A DNA stretch of 64,000 nucleotides from Lactarius indigo (Eukaryota > Basidiomycota > Agaricomycetes > Russulales > Russulaceae), in the NCBI GenBank assembly GCA_025766275.1, contig JAFKAC010000003.1:1612001-1676000 (forward strand), in the 5' to 3' direction. A program made the position numbers and the translations under genes. Positions 34,504 to 46,400 of the stretch are shown here, one piece after another (position 1 is the stretch's first letter; each line of letters opens with the position of its first letter). The notes below the pieces were generated by a model. It was given only the letters and a program-made list of their open reading frames with translations, was not told the origin of the DNA and made no database searches.

Positions 34504-36240
34504 TTAACTGGCGCTCGCCCGTTGCCACTGACGGGAACGAATGGATGTATTGATGTCTTGATGAAAGTCATTGAGAACTTGGAGACGCATTGCTGAAAAA
34601 GAAAAATGTCAGATGCGAGGAGGGTCCGACCATAAAAGTGTGACGTACTGTAGGCATGGCGCGCCGACTCATCCATATCTTCTTCATCGGAATCGTAAAA
34701 GGCATCGACAGTTGTGACGACATGCCACGCCTCTGAATGAAGCCATCATCAGATCAGACAGTAACAGATGCATCGGCAAAGACGCCGTACGTTGGAGAAT
34801 CGACCGATGGACAATATTGGGTTGTCGGTTGGACGCACGGGGCGCCGAAGACTCCGAAAGCGTACGAGGTAATTTGAAGGATTTTAAGGGATCGGGCTTT
34901 CTGCGCTGTGTAGGACGGCCTGGGGCGACGATATATGAGCCGAGCGAGTCTCGACAGTAACACGAACGAACATACCAAGGAGATCAGCGTCCCCGACGTT
35001 GCCATCTTCTGGCGAGGAATCCGGATCTGATCGTTCCCTCTTTGCGAGAACGGATCTGTCCGGGGACAAAGCCCTCCCCTTCGATCTGGCTACACTCTTC
35101 TTGCCCGGTGGGTTTTGACCTTCGCTGGCTCGCGCGTTCTTGGCGAGGAACTCGATCCGCAACTTGGTCATCTTTGTCGCGTAGTCCCTCTCGTCTTCCG
35201 GATCAACGTTCTCCAGTTCGAATTCCTCGTCGGTGAGAGGGACGAATTCCGGAACAAGACCGGGGCGCTGCTTTGCGTGTGGGTCACCGAACGGATTGGC
35301 AGAAGGGGACTCGTGGTAGTGGAAAGCAAGCCATAGGAAGGCCCGAGCACGAGAGAGCGAGGAGAACTTTACAGGTAAAAAGAGATCAAGGAAATCGACG
35401 TCAAGGCGACCAAAGTGCTGGCGCGCGACAGCCTGGAATGTTGGTGTCGGTGTGAGCTAGGAACCGCTCGAACAGTGGGATAAAAGGAGGGGGACGAACG
35501 GTGAAGTGATTGGAAAGAACAAAGAGAAGGTTCACGATACTCGTGGAGGGTACGATACCGGTCGCCTGAAAGGTGGGTAAGTGGGGGAAATAACTAGGTT
35601 GTGGTGTACATACCGCTCTCGTGCAGAGTTCCATCGGAGTGACGGGCATACTGGTCAGTCGCCTCGTCCTTGAGACTGCAAGCCTTCAAGATATTCTTTA
35701 TGCGGGGGGCATCCTGAAGATTCGCATCGGCCTTTTGCAAGGAAGGGACGGGGTGGTATGTACGTAATGCCGTTCGCATTTCGGGAAGGACTAAGAACAA
35801 TCCCATCAACAGAGAACCCAGAAAGTAAAAAGAACGGACAAGTCATCGTTGTATTAACTCGTCCAACGTTCGCCAAAAGCGATATTTTTGCGAAATCCGT
35901 GGCGAATTCAGGTGTCTCGACCATTTTCTCGCGGAGTGCCTTCGAACAGCGTGGAGAGCTCATCAACGCGTGCACGTAGAGATCGCGGAAGGTGGCAGTT
36001 GACGGAGGATCGTTTCCCTTTGTGGACGACAGAGTCGGGTCGGTGAAAACACGTTCCTGGGATGCGAAGACGTGGTGGAGAAAGTCGTGTTGGAGGTCCC
36101 GTCGAGTTAACGGCTCTGCCTCCTGATGCTTTATGGCAAAGGCCTTTCGACGGGCGAACGATGAGCTGCACGAGGGGAGGTTAGCCAGAGAGAAATCGAG
36201 AAGACGACGAGACTGACTTGTTGGCCTTGGGAGTGGCCAT
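34504..36240 (-). CDS. IES1: INO80 complex subunit 1 (IES1-like)
   Basis: Ies1 is a subunit of the INO80 chromatin remodeller. The start MATPKANN is cut by an intron after 23 nt. Conserved blocks follow: AEPLTRRDLQHDFLHHVFAS, ATFRDLYVHALMSSPRCSKA, ISLLANVGRVNTTMTF, PEMRTALRTYHPVPSLQ, DAPRIKNILKACSL, then STSIVNLLFVLSNHF, SSLSRARAFLWLAFHYHES and NPFGDP. A basic linker leads to AWHVVTTVDAFYDSDEED and the end RLQVLNDFHQDINTSIRS. All introns join in phase except one. Near 35616 the donor AGCGGTATGT leaves one nucleotide too many before ATGIVPSTS, so one inserted G is suspected. Loss of the N-terminal or middle blocks in any alternative splice makes those less likely. Confidence 0.87.
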
Positions 36241-36942
36241 GTTGAATTGAAAGAGAAAGGACAGCGGTTAGCTGACCTCAGTTCGATCTCATTGTGCTGG
36301 TCACCGCACCGGTCATCCCCTGTGTCTTTACGTCTACCCACAAATCCACTCAACCCTCAGAACGGCCCCTCCCACTCGTTTCTCTAACGCCTGACTATCT
36401 TTCACACAATGGCCTCGGCCGATCTTTGGCCCATATGACCCGGGCAAGCGCTTCATTTAATGCCGCAAGTCACTATGGTTTCCCGTCTATTCTACACACT
36501 TCTATTGCAATCTTCTTTTAATCTTATCAAAATTCGGCGCGAGTTCTGGTCCTTCCTTGGTGCGTTGAGCGCCGAAACTGGCTCGTTGACGGTTTGCGAG
36601 GACTGCGGCCGCGGGAGCTCTCAGAATATCTGCCAGCTGTGGGGGTTCGGTGCTAGCGCTCACTACGTTCGAGGAAGGTCCCCGTACAACACTCTCATAG
36701 CACCTTTCTGACAATCTCATCCCTCCTAGACTGTGTTCTTCAATACACGACTATGGCACCGCTGGCGAGCTCTCCTTGCTTACAGCGAGGTAACCAGCGA
36801 CCCACTTCCCGTCGTAGCAGGTGTCTATTTTGCGTTACACGTTCATTGTAGGTGCAAAATTGCTCGACCCCCGTAAAGTGACCTCGGGACTTGTCGTCGA
36901 TCCTCGTCACGTCTGCATGGAAGAATTATTTGGTATGCAAGC
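36241..36942. other. Upstream region of IES1, no clear gene
   Basis: About 700 bp. A minus-strand frame at 36720-36502 (72 codons, containing PPQLADILRAPAAAVLANRQ) looks protein-like but has no recognised domain or neighbouring exons. I could not decide whether it is real. Confidence 0.35.
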
Positions 36943-37224
36943 ATGGCCACGGACCAATCATCTAGCTACTTGGCTTCTGGCGATGCGTCATGTACCAGCC
37001 CTGTGTCTTCCTGCACTTCTGTATTACTACCAGGTGCGAGCTCAACTTACGATGTGATCGCGACGAGGACTACGGCGCTTGATTTGGTCGCTCAACGGTA
37101 GCACCACACCTGGTCTCGCTTGGTACAAACGTTGCTATTTCATGCCCAGAACTATGTCTCGATGAAGTTGTTCGTGCACTCCGCCGTGTACCTGACATAT
37201 AGAAAAGCGCATACTGGCGCATAA
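36943..37224 (+). CDS. Possible small spliced gene
   Basis: ATG at 36943 opens 37 codons (MATDQSSSYLASGDA..). A 48-nt intron (37054-37101: donor GTGATC, a GACTAC-like branch site, acceptor CGGTAG) then leads in phase to HHTWSRLVQTLLFHAQNYV and KLFVHSAVYLTYR, with TAA near 37224. The helical second exon looks like true protein and is open only if the intron is removed. No family is recognised, and more exons may follow. Transcript data would be decisive. Confidence 0.33.
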
Positions 37225-37496
37225 GATACAAACTAACCTCCGCTAACATTATCGAATCCAATTACACAGCAGTGCCATCACGGTGCGCGACGCTGGCGGC
37301 ACTAGACCAGGTGGCTGTTTGGTAGTGTCCCGCGAGTCACGTGTTACGTCTCGGTGTGACCTCGTCTGTTTTGGGTTCTCGAGCCCTCCAAAATTCTTAC
37401 TCCGCCCTACTAGCCTCCGTCCTGGGTTCATAGACAGCGCTGAAGCTACTTACGACTCGGATATGGTAGCAGACGCGATTATGGTGACTCGAAGGG

Positions 37497-37664
37497 ATGG
37501 AGCTCGTCAACGAGTTGCTTACTAATCCGAGTATTAGGCAGTGCAGACAACAATGTAGCAAAGTAAAGGTAGTGCAGTACGATAATGACAGGCTGCGCCG
37601 AAAGATGGAACAGTTGGGAGAAATTGCTCCTAACAGATGGTATCATGATAATAAGTATACATAG
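37497..37664 (+). CDS. Possible 55-aa ORF or terminal exon
   Basis: ATG at 37497 to TAG at 37664, below the usual 60-codon cutoff. It encodes MELVNELLTNPSIRQCRQQC followed by a charged helix VQYDNDRLRRKMEQLGE and an end WYHDNKYT. It could be the last exon of the gene that begins near 36943: an AG just before its ATG would serve as acceptor. Or it is a stand-alone short coiled-coil peptide. Between 37225 and 37496 no exon could be fixed. Confidence 0.28.
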   Translation: MELVNELLTNPSIRQCRQQCSKVKVVQYDNDRLRRKMEQLGEIAPNRWYHDNKYT

Positions 37665-37806
37665 AGGAGCCAGCCACGTTCAGCCCGGGAATATGCTAGT
37701 GGAAGAATGAGGAGAAATGAAAGAACGTAGGGCGAAGTGGATTCGAATTTTTTCAAATAAAAAAAAAGTAGACCGACACGCCGAACCGGAAGAGGGTCGC
37801 TGACAT

Positions 37807-40800
37807 TCACGATGAGTCTTCCCAGATATCTCGCACACGCTCTAGCACCTCCACAACGACGCTGCTCCGGTACATCAGCCCGTGGTCCGCACCATGCACA
37901 ACCTGGACGCGACAGCGTCCTGGTCCCATCGTGCGTTCCATCCAGCGCACCGCATTTTCTGCGATCTTCTCGTCTCGATCTCCGTACCACACGCGCACAG
38001 TGTGAGGGTACGCCGCATACGAGAATCCCCACGGTTGTTGGTCATGGTTCAGAATCTGCAGCAGATCGCTGTGTGTCCCGCGGGAGGATTCGGCATGCGC
38101 TGCGACAATCAGCGCGTTGCCCAGCGCAGCCTGGTACGCGCTTGTTGCGGTGATACTCGCCCTTCCTCTGGACGTGGGAGATGGGGGAACACTGGTGCGA
38201 GGGGAAGATGCGATGGAAGGCGGGGATGATCGGGCGGCGGCACTGTGAGATAAGGACCGACGACCAGCTGCGCGGCGGTTGGGGGGCTCTAAGGGTGATA
38301 CGGAGGGATCCTGAGGGCTGCTATCGCCCGGGCTAGTGGCAGTTGACCAGTCGAAGGCGTCAAATCCAAGGTCAGCATCGATAGTGAGCGGTGGGGGGAC
38401 TCGAGGGGGTACGACGGCCTTGCTAGACTGAGTTGCAGACGATCGCCCTCTGAGTGAACCCATGGAGCGCAATGCCTTCAACTTTCGTCCGCTGGAAGGG
38501 GCAGACTTCTCTGGAGGTAACTGAGGTTGAGGCTGACTCGTCCCGCCTTTGAGCCTGGTTAAGAAGCCTTTTGATGACTTGTGCGGCCGATGCTTACTCT
38601 CGCTCACCGTACGGCTACGGTGAGAGCCAGAGCTCCTAGCGCCAAGGGTGCTTCTACTGTCGAAACGACCTTCAAAGTCCCGCAAGTCGTCATATTCGCT
38701 AAAGACACTAGAGGCACGGCTCGGTCGCCGCGTATTAGCTGCGAGAGGTAAGGGTGGCACGGGCTTAGATGTCCTGTCTGTGGACTGACGCGCATACGTC
38801 GTCGATTGGGGCGCAGTTGATCCGGCAGACTTGGCATCATAACCAATGCCCTGATAGGCGACCGTTGGAGGTTTACCGAGCATCCATGCCTGTACCTTCC
38901 ACTCCGCAGCCTGAGCGGTCTTTAGTATACCGGTTGGGACATATTTGAGCCACTTGTAACCAGCTGGCAAAATAGGTGAGCTTAAACTTTGAGGGATTCG
39001 GGGAAACGAGAACAAACCTCCTTCTACACCGCCAACCCACGGAGCAAGAAGAAAGATTTCTCCACGGATACGCTCTGGGACCTTATTCGCGAATGACAAT
39101 GCATAGGGAGCACCGGCCGAATGAGCCATCACGCTACATTGGTCAATATGCAATAGATCGAGGATCTCTTCGACCGCGGAAGCCCACTCTGGGATGCCTC
39201 GCAGTAGTTTTAGACTTGGGAACTTCGGTCCGGCCAATGCCCCACCTGCAGAACCCCAATAAAAAGAAAGAACCACAAAAAGGAGTTGGTAGAAAAATAA
39301 ACTGACCTATCGATCGTGATCAGGCGGATGCCGAGGCATTCTGCCATCTCATCATACAGGCCGGAAACATATCGTACGCCACCGAGACCCAAAAATACGA
39401 CAAGGGGATATCCCGAAGTACTCCCCAGGTCTGACAAGCTGACAACGAGGGGGTTGTCTATCGATGCATGTGGAGAACGAGTGAGCCTGAGGAGGGTAGT
39501 CAATCTGGCAGAGCGAAGATATTCCGCGATGGCTTGCGACTGGGTTGGTGGAGGAGTGAGGTCAGCCGGTGGTGTTTCCTCAGCTAAATCTGCGCCGTTG
39601 GGTGTCGTGCGGCGCCCATCCAGTTGAGGAGAACCTAGCACGGAAGCGTTCTCAGATATACAAGATTGCTGAGAACGTGTAGGTTGGGGGCTCAGAGCCG
39701 GAGCTTGAACGACGGGGGATGTGGTCTGATTGCGTAGCGTCTTTCTGACTTCTTCAGCGACACTATCGACAGATGTACGTGAGACAAGCTCAGCTTCCTC
39801 TACCGCAGAGACTGGTTCAGGCTCTGACTCGAGCACTTCTTCATACAGGGTTTGATGACCATGGCTGCTCGCCCTCATTGAATCACGTGCTGTGGATGGA
39901 CGGGAGCGTGCTTGCTGTTGCGGGGGAGCATATGCACGTATGATCTCTGAGATTGATGGAGGGACCCTCTTATGAGAGTCTGAACGCGAAAGTTGTGGCG
40001 ACGGTGGACGGCCACCATCGATAGAGCGAGAATGAGAACTGCCTATGGTGACTGAAGGGGGAGAAGTCGGGTGCGTCGCTTTCGGGCGAGAAGTCGGGTG
40101 ACGAACAGAGGGGGGTTTTCGTGGGCGTGGGCGAGCGTCGTCATCTTCGTCGGCGTCATTGGCGGCGTCTGCGCCATCATCGAGATGAGAGGCTCTCGAC
40201 CTTGTTGACATTTTGCGAGACAGACCACCACCAAGAGTCACACCTGGAGGGGGGGTGGGAAGTGGTGGCTGTTGCAAGGGGTGGAACCTATCTTTCGGAC
40301 GCGGGGAACGTGCGGAGATACCACCTGAGCCCATGAATAGATCATCAGTTCCGAAGTTGTTCATGCCATCGACCAATGCGTCCATGGTCTCTACCCCAGA
40401 TATGGGCGCGGAGACAACGACAGAAAAGGGATCAAAAAAGAGCTTCGCAGCAGAAAAGTCAACTGGCGTCTGAGGTGGCGTCTCAATTTGGGTAAGAGAA
40501 GAAGAATCGGATATCCGGAAGTAAGACAGGTCGGATAGGTGCTCCGTCGAGGTTCTGTTGGGTGCTCGACGAGAACGGCGGCGTGGGGGAACAAGCTCGT
40601 CGTTGTTGGTATAACGGGAGGAAGACAGATGCGAGTCGGAACGACCGCTTAATTCGTTGATTGTGACGTTGGCGAAATTGGAATTAGACGACAGATCGGA
40701 ATGAAGGGTGCTAGTGGACGCCCCGAAAGAACGAGCGGCACGTCCATGAGGATAGTGCATCTGAGGCGCAGGATGGGACAATTGACGGGGATAATGGTCA

Positions 40801-40898
40801 AAGTAGGAAGGCGCGCGACGAGCGGGAAATGGAAATTCCGGCTGCTTTGACGGCGATGACTTTTCCTTGTCTTTGGACAAGGATGAGGGACCTTCCAT
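37807..40898 (-). CDS. Alpha/beta hydrolase-fold protein with long disordered regions
   Basis: The N-terminal 440 or so residues are Ser/Pro-rich and disordered. The hydrolase begins PLVVFLGLGGVRYVSGLYDE and LGIRLITIDR, then across an intron (about 39304-39244) WGIGRTEVPKSK. The nucleophile elbow is MAHSAGAPYALSFANKVPER, and the later acid and histidine regions read VWYGDRDEKI and VVHGADHGLMY. About 200 disordered residues are inserted between the two halves of the fold. At about 39218 a run of four A (plus-strand TTTT) puts PKSK and LLRGIPEWASAVEEIL in different frames; removing one base restores them. Catalysis is inferred from the Ser/Asp/His layout; the substrate is unknown. It is divergent from the acyltransferase, with starts 215 bp apart. 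Confidence 0.8.
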
Positions 40899-41113
40899 GG
40901 TGAGCGGTGGCGGCGGCGGCGGCGGCAGTAATGGTGGTGATAATGATATTAGTGGTGTAGAGGTAGAGGTAGTTGAGGTGGTGGTGGTGGTAGTGGAAGC
41001 GTTACAGTCTGGCGGTTAAGTGGTTGGTGACGGTAGCGGGCGGCGGAGGAAGCGGAGAGAATTCTTTCGGCGTCTGTGACTCTGATCTCTCACCCACGGG
41101 CAACGGCAACGCA
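40899..41113. promoter_or_regulatory. Divergent promoter with trinucleotide repeats
   Basis: 215 bp between the hydrolase ATG (minus) and the acyltransferase ATG (plus). About 40906-40998 is made of GGC repeats, then GGT/GTA-type trinucleotide runs. It probably forms part of the hydrolase 5' leader. Confidence 0.5.
40906..40998. repeat. Trinucleotide repeat tract
   Basis: On the plus strand (GGC)n is followed by GGT/GAT/GTA-rich units (GGTAGAGGTAGTTGAGGTGG, then GTGGTGGTGG). It lies directly upstream of the hydrolase start codon. Confidence 0.65.
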
Positions 41114-42646
41114 ATGGCAGAGAGTCATGCTATTGAGATCGCGAAACGACCACCTCGGACGTGGTCGCAGACGATTCACGCAACGATATTCTTTGTGGTT
41201 TTTAACCTGGGCTGCCTCATGATCAATTTCTCGCAATTCGTGCTGCTCCTCCCTCTTCGCTTCCTTCCGCTCCCCTTCGCGGATTCCATCTATCATGCCG
41301 GTATTCGCCTCAGCAAAGGTTCATTTAGTGCCCTTCTCAGTGTGTCCCTCTTCCTTCCATTTCTACCGCTTTGCCTCAGTTCTTCCCATGTCCAGTATTG
41401 ATGTCTCAATATTTTGCGCCCACCCGTCTCGTTATAACCTTCGAACACAACGGCCCTGGCGCCTTTTCCCAGGATGAGATTGACAACATCGCTATACGAG
41501 GTAGCGACGGTCGGGTCTTGGCACTCAAGCTTCCTCAAAAGTCTATCCTCGTTGCGAATCACCAAGTCCGTACCTGAACCGCACTCCTGTTGGTTGACGT
41601 TTCTCTTACCGATTTTAGGTCTATGCAGACTGGTGGTATGCCTGGTGCCTGACTTACTTTATGGACACTCACAGAGATGTCTGCATCGTTTTGAAGAAAA
41701 GTCTCAAATGGGTCCCCGTCATTGGATGGGTGCGGACTTATCGTTACATTTGCATTTTCTCACCCGTTTAACGTCACCTTGTAAAGGGCATGCAATTCTT
41801 TAACTTTATCTTCTTGGCTCGTTCTTGGGCCTCCGATCGTCTCTATCTCGTGAAGCAGCTTGCTCTCTTAGGCGAAAGGGCACAGGATCATGATACCCCG
41901 CTCACTTTCATACTCTACCCAGAGGGTACCCTCGTCAGTCCGGATACCCGTCCCGTCAGCAAGAAATATGCTGACAAACTCGGCATTGTGAGCTCTATAT
42001 CGTTCCCTAGTCCTCCCCCCACTTATTAGAATTCACAGCCCGACATGTCTCATACACTCCTCCCACGTTCGACAGGCCTCCATTACAGTCTCCGTGCTCT
42101 CTCGTCTTGTGTTCCCGATCTTCAGCTACTTGACATTACCATGGGATACCCCGGTATGTCATACTCTTTTTTTTTTTCGAACCGACACGTTCTCATCCGA
42201 TACTTGTAGGAGTTCCACCAACAGGATACGGTCAATCGTACTACACTTTGCGGTCCATTTTCTTCGATCAGATACCTCCCCCCGCTGTTCACATGCATAT
42301 TCGCCGATTCGATGTAGCCAAGCACGTGCCAATAGGCGCCCTGCCCAGCGGCGCTTCTAGGACCCAACCGAACGGTTATCCACAAGGGCAGAAAACCGGA
42401 GTTGACGTCCCCGAGGACGAGCGCGAGGCATTTGACGTTTGGTTACGGAATAGGTGGTCCGAGAAGGACCAATTCATGCAGCGCTTCTATGACACCGGTT
42501 CATTCTCCCCTTCTCTAGACAAGTTTCCTGCACTCGACATCCCGCTCCAGCTCAGAAACAAGCGAGAAATCCTTGACGCCTATTGCTTTTTCATTCCTGC
42601 TATCATCGGGTATGCGTGGACCAAGCTCTGCTGTTTGGCGCCGTGA
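41114..42646 (+). CDS. CST26/PSI1-like lysophospholipid acyltransferase
   Basis: Six exons (about 41114-41339, 41396-41565, 41619-41729, 41787-41987, 42039-42153, 42210-42646) give about 419 residues. A hydrophobic N-terminal segment (ATIFFVVFNLGCLMINFSQF) precedes the PlsC domain. The domain carries NHQVYADWWYAW (NHx4D-type catalytic motif), a lysine-rich KKSLKWVPVIGW and FILYPEGTLVS (EGT motif). A hydrophobic segment closes the protein (YCFFIPAIIGYAW). The NHQ variant is typical of the lysophosphatidylinositol/lysocardiolipin acyltransferase branch (yeast Cst26, human LCLAT1 relatives). Location in ER or mitochondria-associated membrane is inferred. No frame break was found. The next gene, TIM8, is convergent with a gap of about 215 bp. 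Confidence 0.89.
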
Positions 42647-42863
42647 CCAGCCACCTTCGCGGAAGTTACAACTCAGTCTAATCTATAATCCTCATGTACC
42701 ACTATGGTGACTTTTTTGTCGTGTCTTCACTGTGACTTTGGACCGTGTCATGAATAACAATGGGATTCATTATATTTGGCGATATTGGTATTGCATGCAT
42801 GAGAAGCAAGCTTCTACGTGCCAATTTTTTTACTGTGAGGGAGAACGTCCGGGGTGGACATGT

Positions 42864-43249
42864 CTAAGCCCCCTGCCTCTGCGATTCGATTCTTTTCACC
42901 ATGAAAAGGCTTGTATCTAAGAATCGCTCCACGCAGTTTGCCAAGCAGCTCTCCTCACCCCGAGAGAATCGGGTCGAAGGCGTACCCGTGATGCACCTAA
43001 GCCAGGTTCGCAAACAAAAAAAACAAAAAAGGACATTAAGAGTGGAATTTTGAATGAGGACGAGGACGCACTTGTCCCAGCACATGCTGGTAAATGTATG
43101 AATTGACTGCTGGACGCGCGCCTGTGCCTGCTCCCGCTCAAGGAATGTCTGCAGCTCCTTCTAGAGTGATTAATTGTTTGAGAATCACAGCCCAGATAAT
43201 AAGACGAGAAAACGCGAACCTGGGTGGCTTCGTCGAAGCGATCGGCCAT
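42864..43249 (-). CDS. TIM8: TIM8, small Tim chaperone
   Basis: The product is about 88 residues from three exons: MADRFDEATQ, then KELQTFLEREQAQARVQQSI through CWDK, then CITGTPSTRFSRGEESCLAN through the end ESQRQGA. It has the twin CX3C motif (C-WDK-C and C-LAN-C). The RFSRGEE and CVERFLDTSLFMVKR context is specific to Tim8. With Tim13 it escorts hydrophobic precursors across the mitochondrial intermembrane space. Introns have good GT..AG sites and no frame break. Confidence 0.94.
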
Positions 43250-43450
43250 TGTTGATTCTTTGACGTGGTAGGGTGTGGAGTATTACAGCTCGAACGGGCG
43301 CTTCTCGCTGGCAGCTTTCGTGTCCATTCGGTGTTTCCCGGTGGTTCTCCAAGTCGCTGTCGCGCGGGAACACGCGTCATTTGATTCGGTCACGCCACGG
43401 ATAACGACAGTCTCGTGCACCAGCAACTGCCATTCGTGCAAAATCTAGTG

Positions 43451-46400
43451 CTACCCTCTATCTATCTCAAACATGAAAGGCTGAGCCAACGCTTCTTTTA
43501 ACACTGCGCCACTATCGTCCATGGAGTGTAAAAAACGCAACAGTTCCCGACACAACTGCCAGTCCTTAGCTGCTACCGCGCTGCGCAGGAGCCTGAATGC
43601 GTCGTCGTGGCCTGTGTCGAGTTGCTCGAGACTGTGTAACACGAGGAGGTACGATCCTGCCGTTCGCAGACGCTGCGAGCTCAAGCACGTCTACAATATG
43701 CATTCAACCCTTTGCTGATGATCTGAGGCACCACGAGGGCGACATACCTCGAACAACGTCTTTGGGTTCCCTACAATGTCAAACAGACGGCGCCAATGAG
43801 TCATTTCGGTCTTGCGCGCGCACCCCACAACAACGTCGAGGGCGACGTCGAAGTGATCCAAAAATTCAATCACGGACGAGAGGACACTATCCTTGGCGCA
43901 CGTCGCCGAGTCCTCGCTGGGCGCTTCGGCTTCGACAACGGTGTGCAGAAGGATCTCGAGGGCGTGTGCAAAGAAGACGAGATGCTGGTAGTGCGACGCA
44001 AAGGTGACCGCCTCTTGTACTTGGCCAGCTGTTAGGATGAAAGCGTAGAATGTGGTGTAAGAATAGGTGTGACTGTACGATTGACCGAAAGGTTAAAGGG
44101 CGCACTGCTAAAAGGACTAGACATCGACTCACACTCGTTGCGTGCCGGAATGTCACAAAGGGCAAAGTTGTTCCCATGCTGCTCTCGTGCTCCGCCCCAA
44201 TAATTATGCCCTTGTCCATCAGAACAGCTACGTCAAAGTTAGAGTCTCTCCTCTGCAGTAGAACTCTGCTTGATTTGAACTTACACAACGGATAAAAATC
44301 GAGCGGAACATTCACACTTTCTCTAACATAACCACCCCGCAATTCGGAAGCTAGCTCGGATGTGGCTTCTATAGTCAATGCATTGAGCCAGACCCTCATG
44401 CCTTGTCCGTCGTAGCCCCAAAGAGAGTTTTCCAAACTTCCGATGCCGTGCAGATGGATCCAGCAAAATTCTATACGGTCAGCTAGGATTTGCATGTCAT
44501 AACGAACTTCTTGGTCGCCAGACTGTAAACCTCAGTCAGTAAAATATCAGAGTCGAGAATTTAGAATAGAAACCTTTCTGGGCTTGAGCAATACCAACTC
44601 GCCTCCGACCATCATCAAAACAGTGGCCACAGCGAGGTCATCCGCGGGATCACCGAGTTCTACAGTAGTAAGGGAACGTAAGCACCACATAAGAACTTGT
44701 TACCTAAATGGACTGACGTTTCTGAGCCGTGGGGATCATCCAACTCAAAACCCGAACCGCATTAGGGTTGGCAATGACACCCTCGAAGGAAATACTTCCG
44801 GCGAGATGTAATCTTATCGTGTCGGCAGTCGGCGCGATCAGGTAGTGCAACAGAGTATTGTCCGTCATATAAACTAATAGAGAGTTGTCCACGAGGGAGA
44901 GAATAACCACAGGATTCGCCAGTGGCTCGCGATGGAGGACGTTTTGGTTACTGAGCTCTAAGTCTCGAGAATACAATCGCAGCTGAGTGAACTGTAAGGA
45001 TAATCCCCCAACGGAATAATATCTTCCTTGCTTACCTGCCATGATCGCCCGACTTCCACCGCGGCAACCAGAACATGGTGAAACCATAGAAGGCCACCTC
45101 TCACAGTGAACGCTTGCTCCTGCAACTCATCGGAAAACAACTTCCACCGTCCAGATGTTGAGCTGTAATGCGTGAGTCCTCGGCGACCAGCGATTGCAAT
45201 CAGTCTCCCATCGGCACTGATTGCGGAGTAGCGAATCGGCCAATTTGTTGCGAGGTACGATTGCGGGATCTGAAAACCGGACTCATTAGATGGGTTCCAC
45301 CATCCCGCACGATCAGGGACCAGCCTTAATGTGTTGCCAGACATCAGATTCAGGATTGATAACGCTCATGTCGGGTTGATCAGCACCCCTGTAAACTAAG
45401 ACGCGATCGTCCATTTGCAGGAAAGCGTACTCTGCATTGTCCTGAAGGTCGTCTTTAAGATATCACACGACGGTGCACGAAGAGGTAGAGAAATTTACCG
45501 GGATGTGTTGTCCTGTGGTAGCGCTCTTTGCAAAAGGGATTGCGAAAAGTTGCCCGTCGGGTACTGATGCGAGAAATTAATTTAGGCGTTAACGCAATAT
45601 ATCCACACTTACTACGTTCATTGGGGTGAGAAAGGACCAAGAGTTCGAAGTTACCAGGGCCCCAGAACTGGTCAGAAGTTAGAAAGTAGACTAGAACATA
45701 AGATTGGAGTGGCCCACAAGATCCTTGATACCATTCATGAATATGTCTTTGAATCTAGGTATTTTGGTTCAGTGCCACTGCAGAAGTTAGTAGGGTAGTG
45801 CTGTCGTACTTGCTTTCGTCTGTCTGATTCTCCAATCCAAAACCCCACGCCAGGCACCGACCAGTCACGCTCCAAACGGCCCAACCTTTCTCCCAACCGA
45901 CCGCAAGGACGTATCCATCCGAGCTCCATTCCATGGCACAGACGGGCCCTCTTTCTTTGATGTGATAAGATTGAACGGCCTCCAACACTTGGGGTTTTGG
46001 CGCGACACCACGCTGCGAAGGGAAGCTCGAGTACTCCACGTTACCACTGAGTTAATGGGCGCCATAAGACCAGTAGCAAAAGCTCCAGCGCCAAAGTCGA
46101 CATACCACTGCGTGCCAATGGCAATGAGAGAAAACCGCATATTGACGGCCACTTTGACAGCTCGACGAGGCTGCTCATAATCATCCGCACTCACATCTTC
46201 ACCGGGGTAGACCTGCTTCCGTTTCTGCACCCATTTGGGCACTTGCACATCATGCACGCATGTGCCCAGCCACCGAGAGTTGTGTCGAGAATTGGTATTA
46301 TCAGTCGGATTTTCTTGTATGCCAGTTTCCGTTTGTTAGAGTCTGATGAAAAGTTCACGTGTAAGCGTAGCCGTGATATGTGTGCCTGTGTAAGAAACAC

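Noticed and set aside
36502..36720. 72-codon minus-strand frame upstream of IES1
   Set aside because: It looks somewhat protein-like, but it has no recognised domain, promoter or partner exon, so it was not called as a gene.
37812..38229. Plus-strand frames opposite the alpha/beta hydrolase
   Set aside because: They lie within the conserved Asp/His half of the hydrolase and show no independent features.
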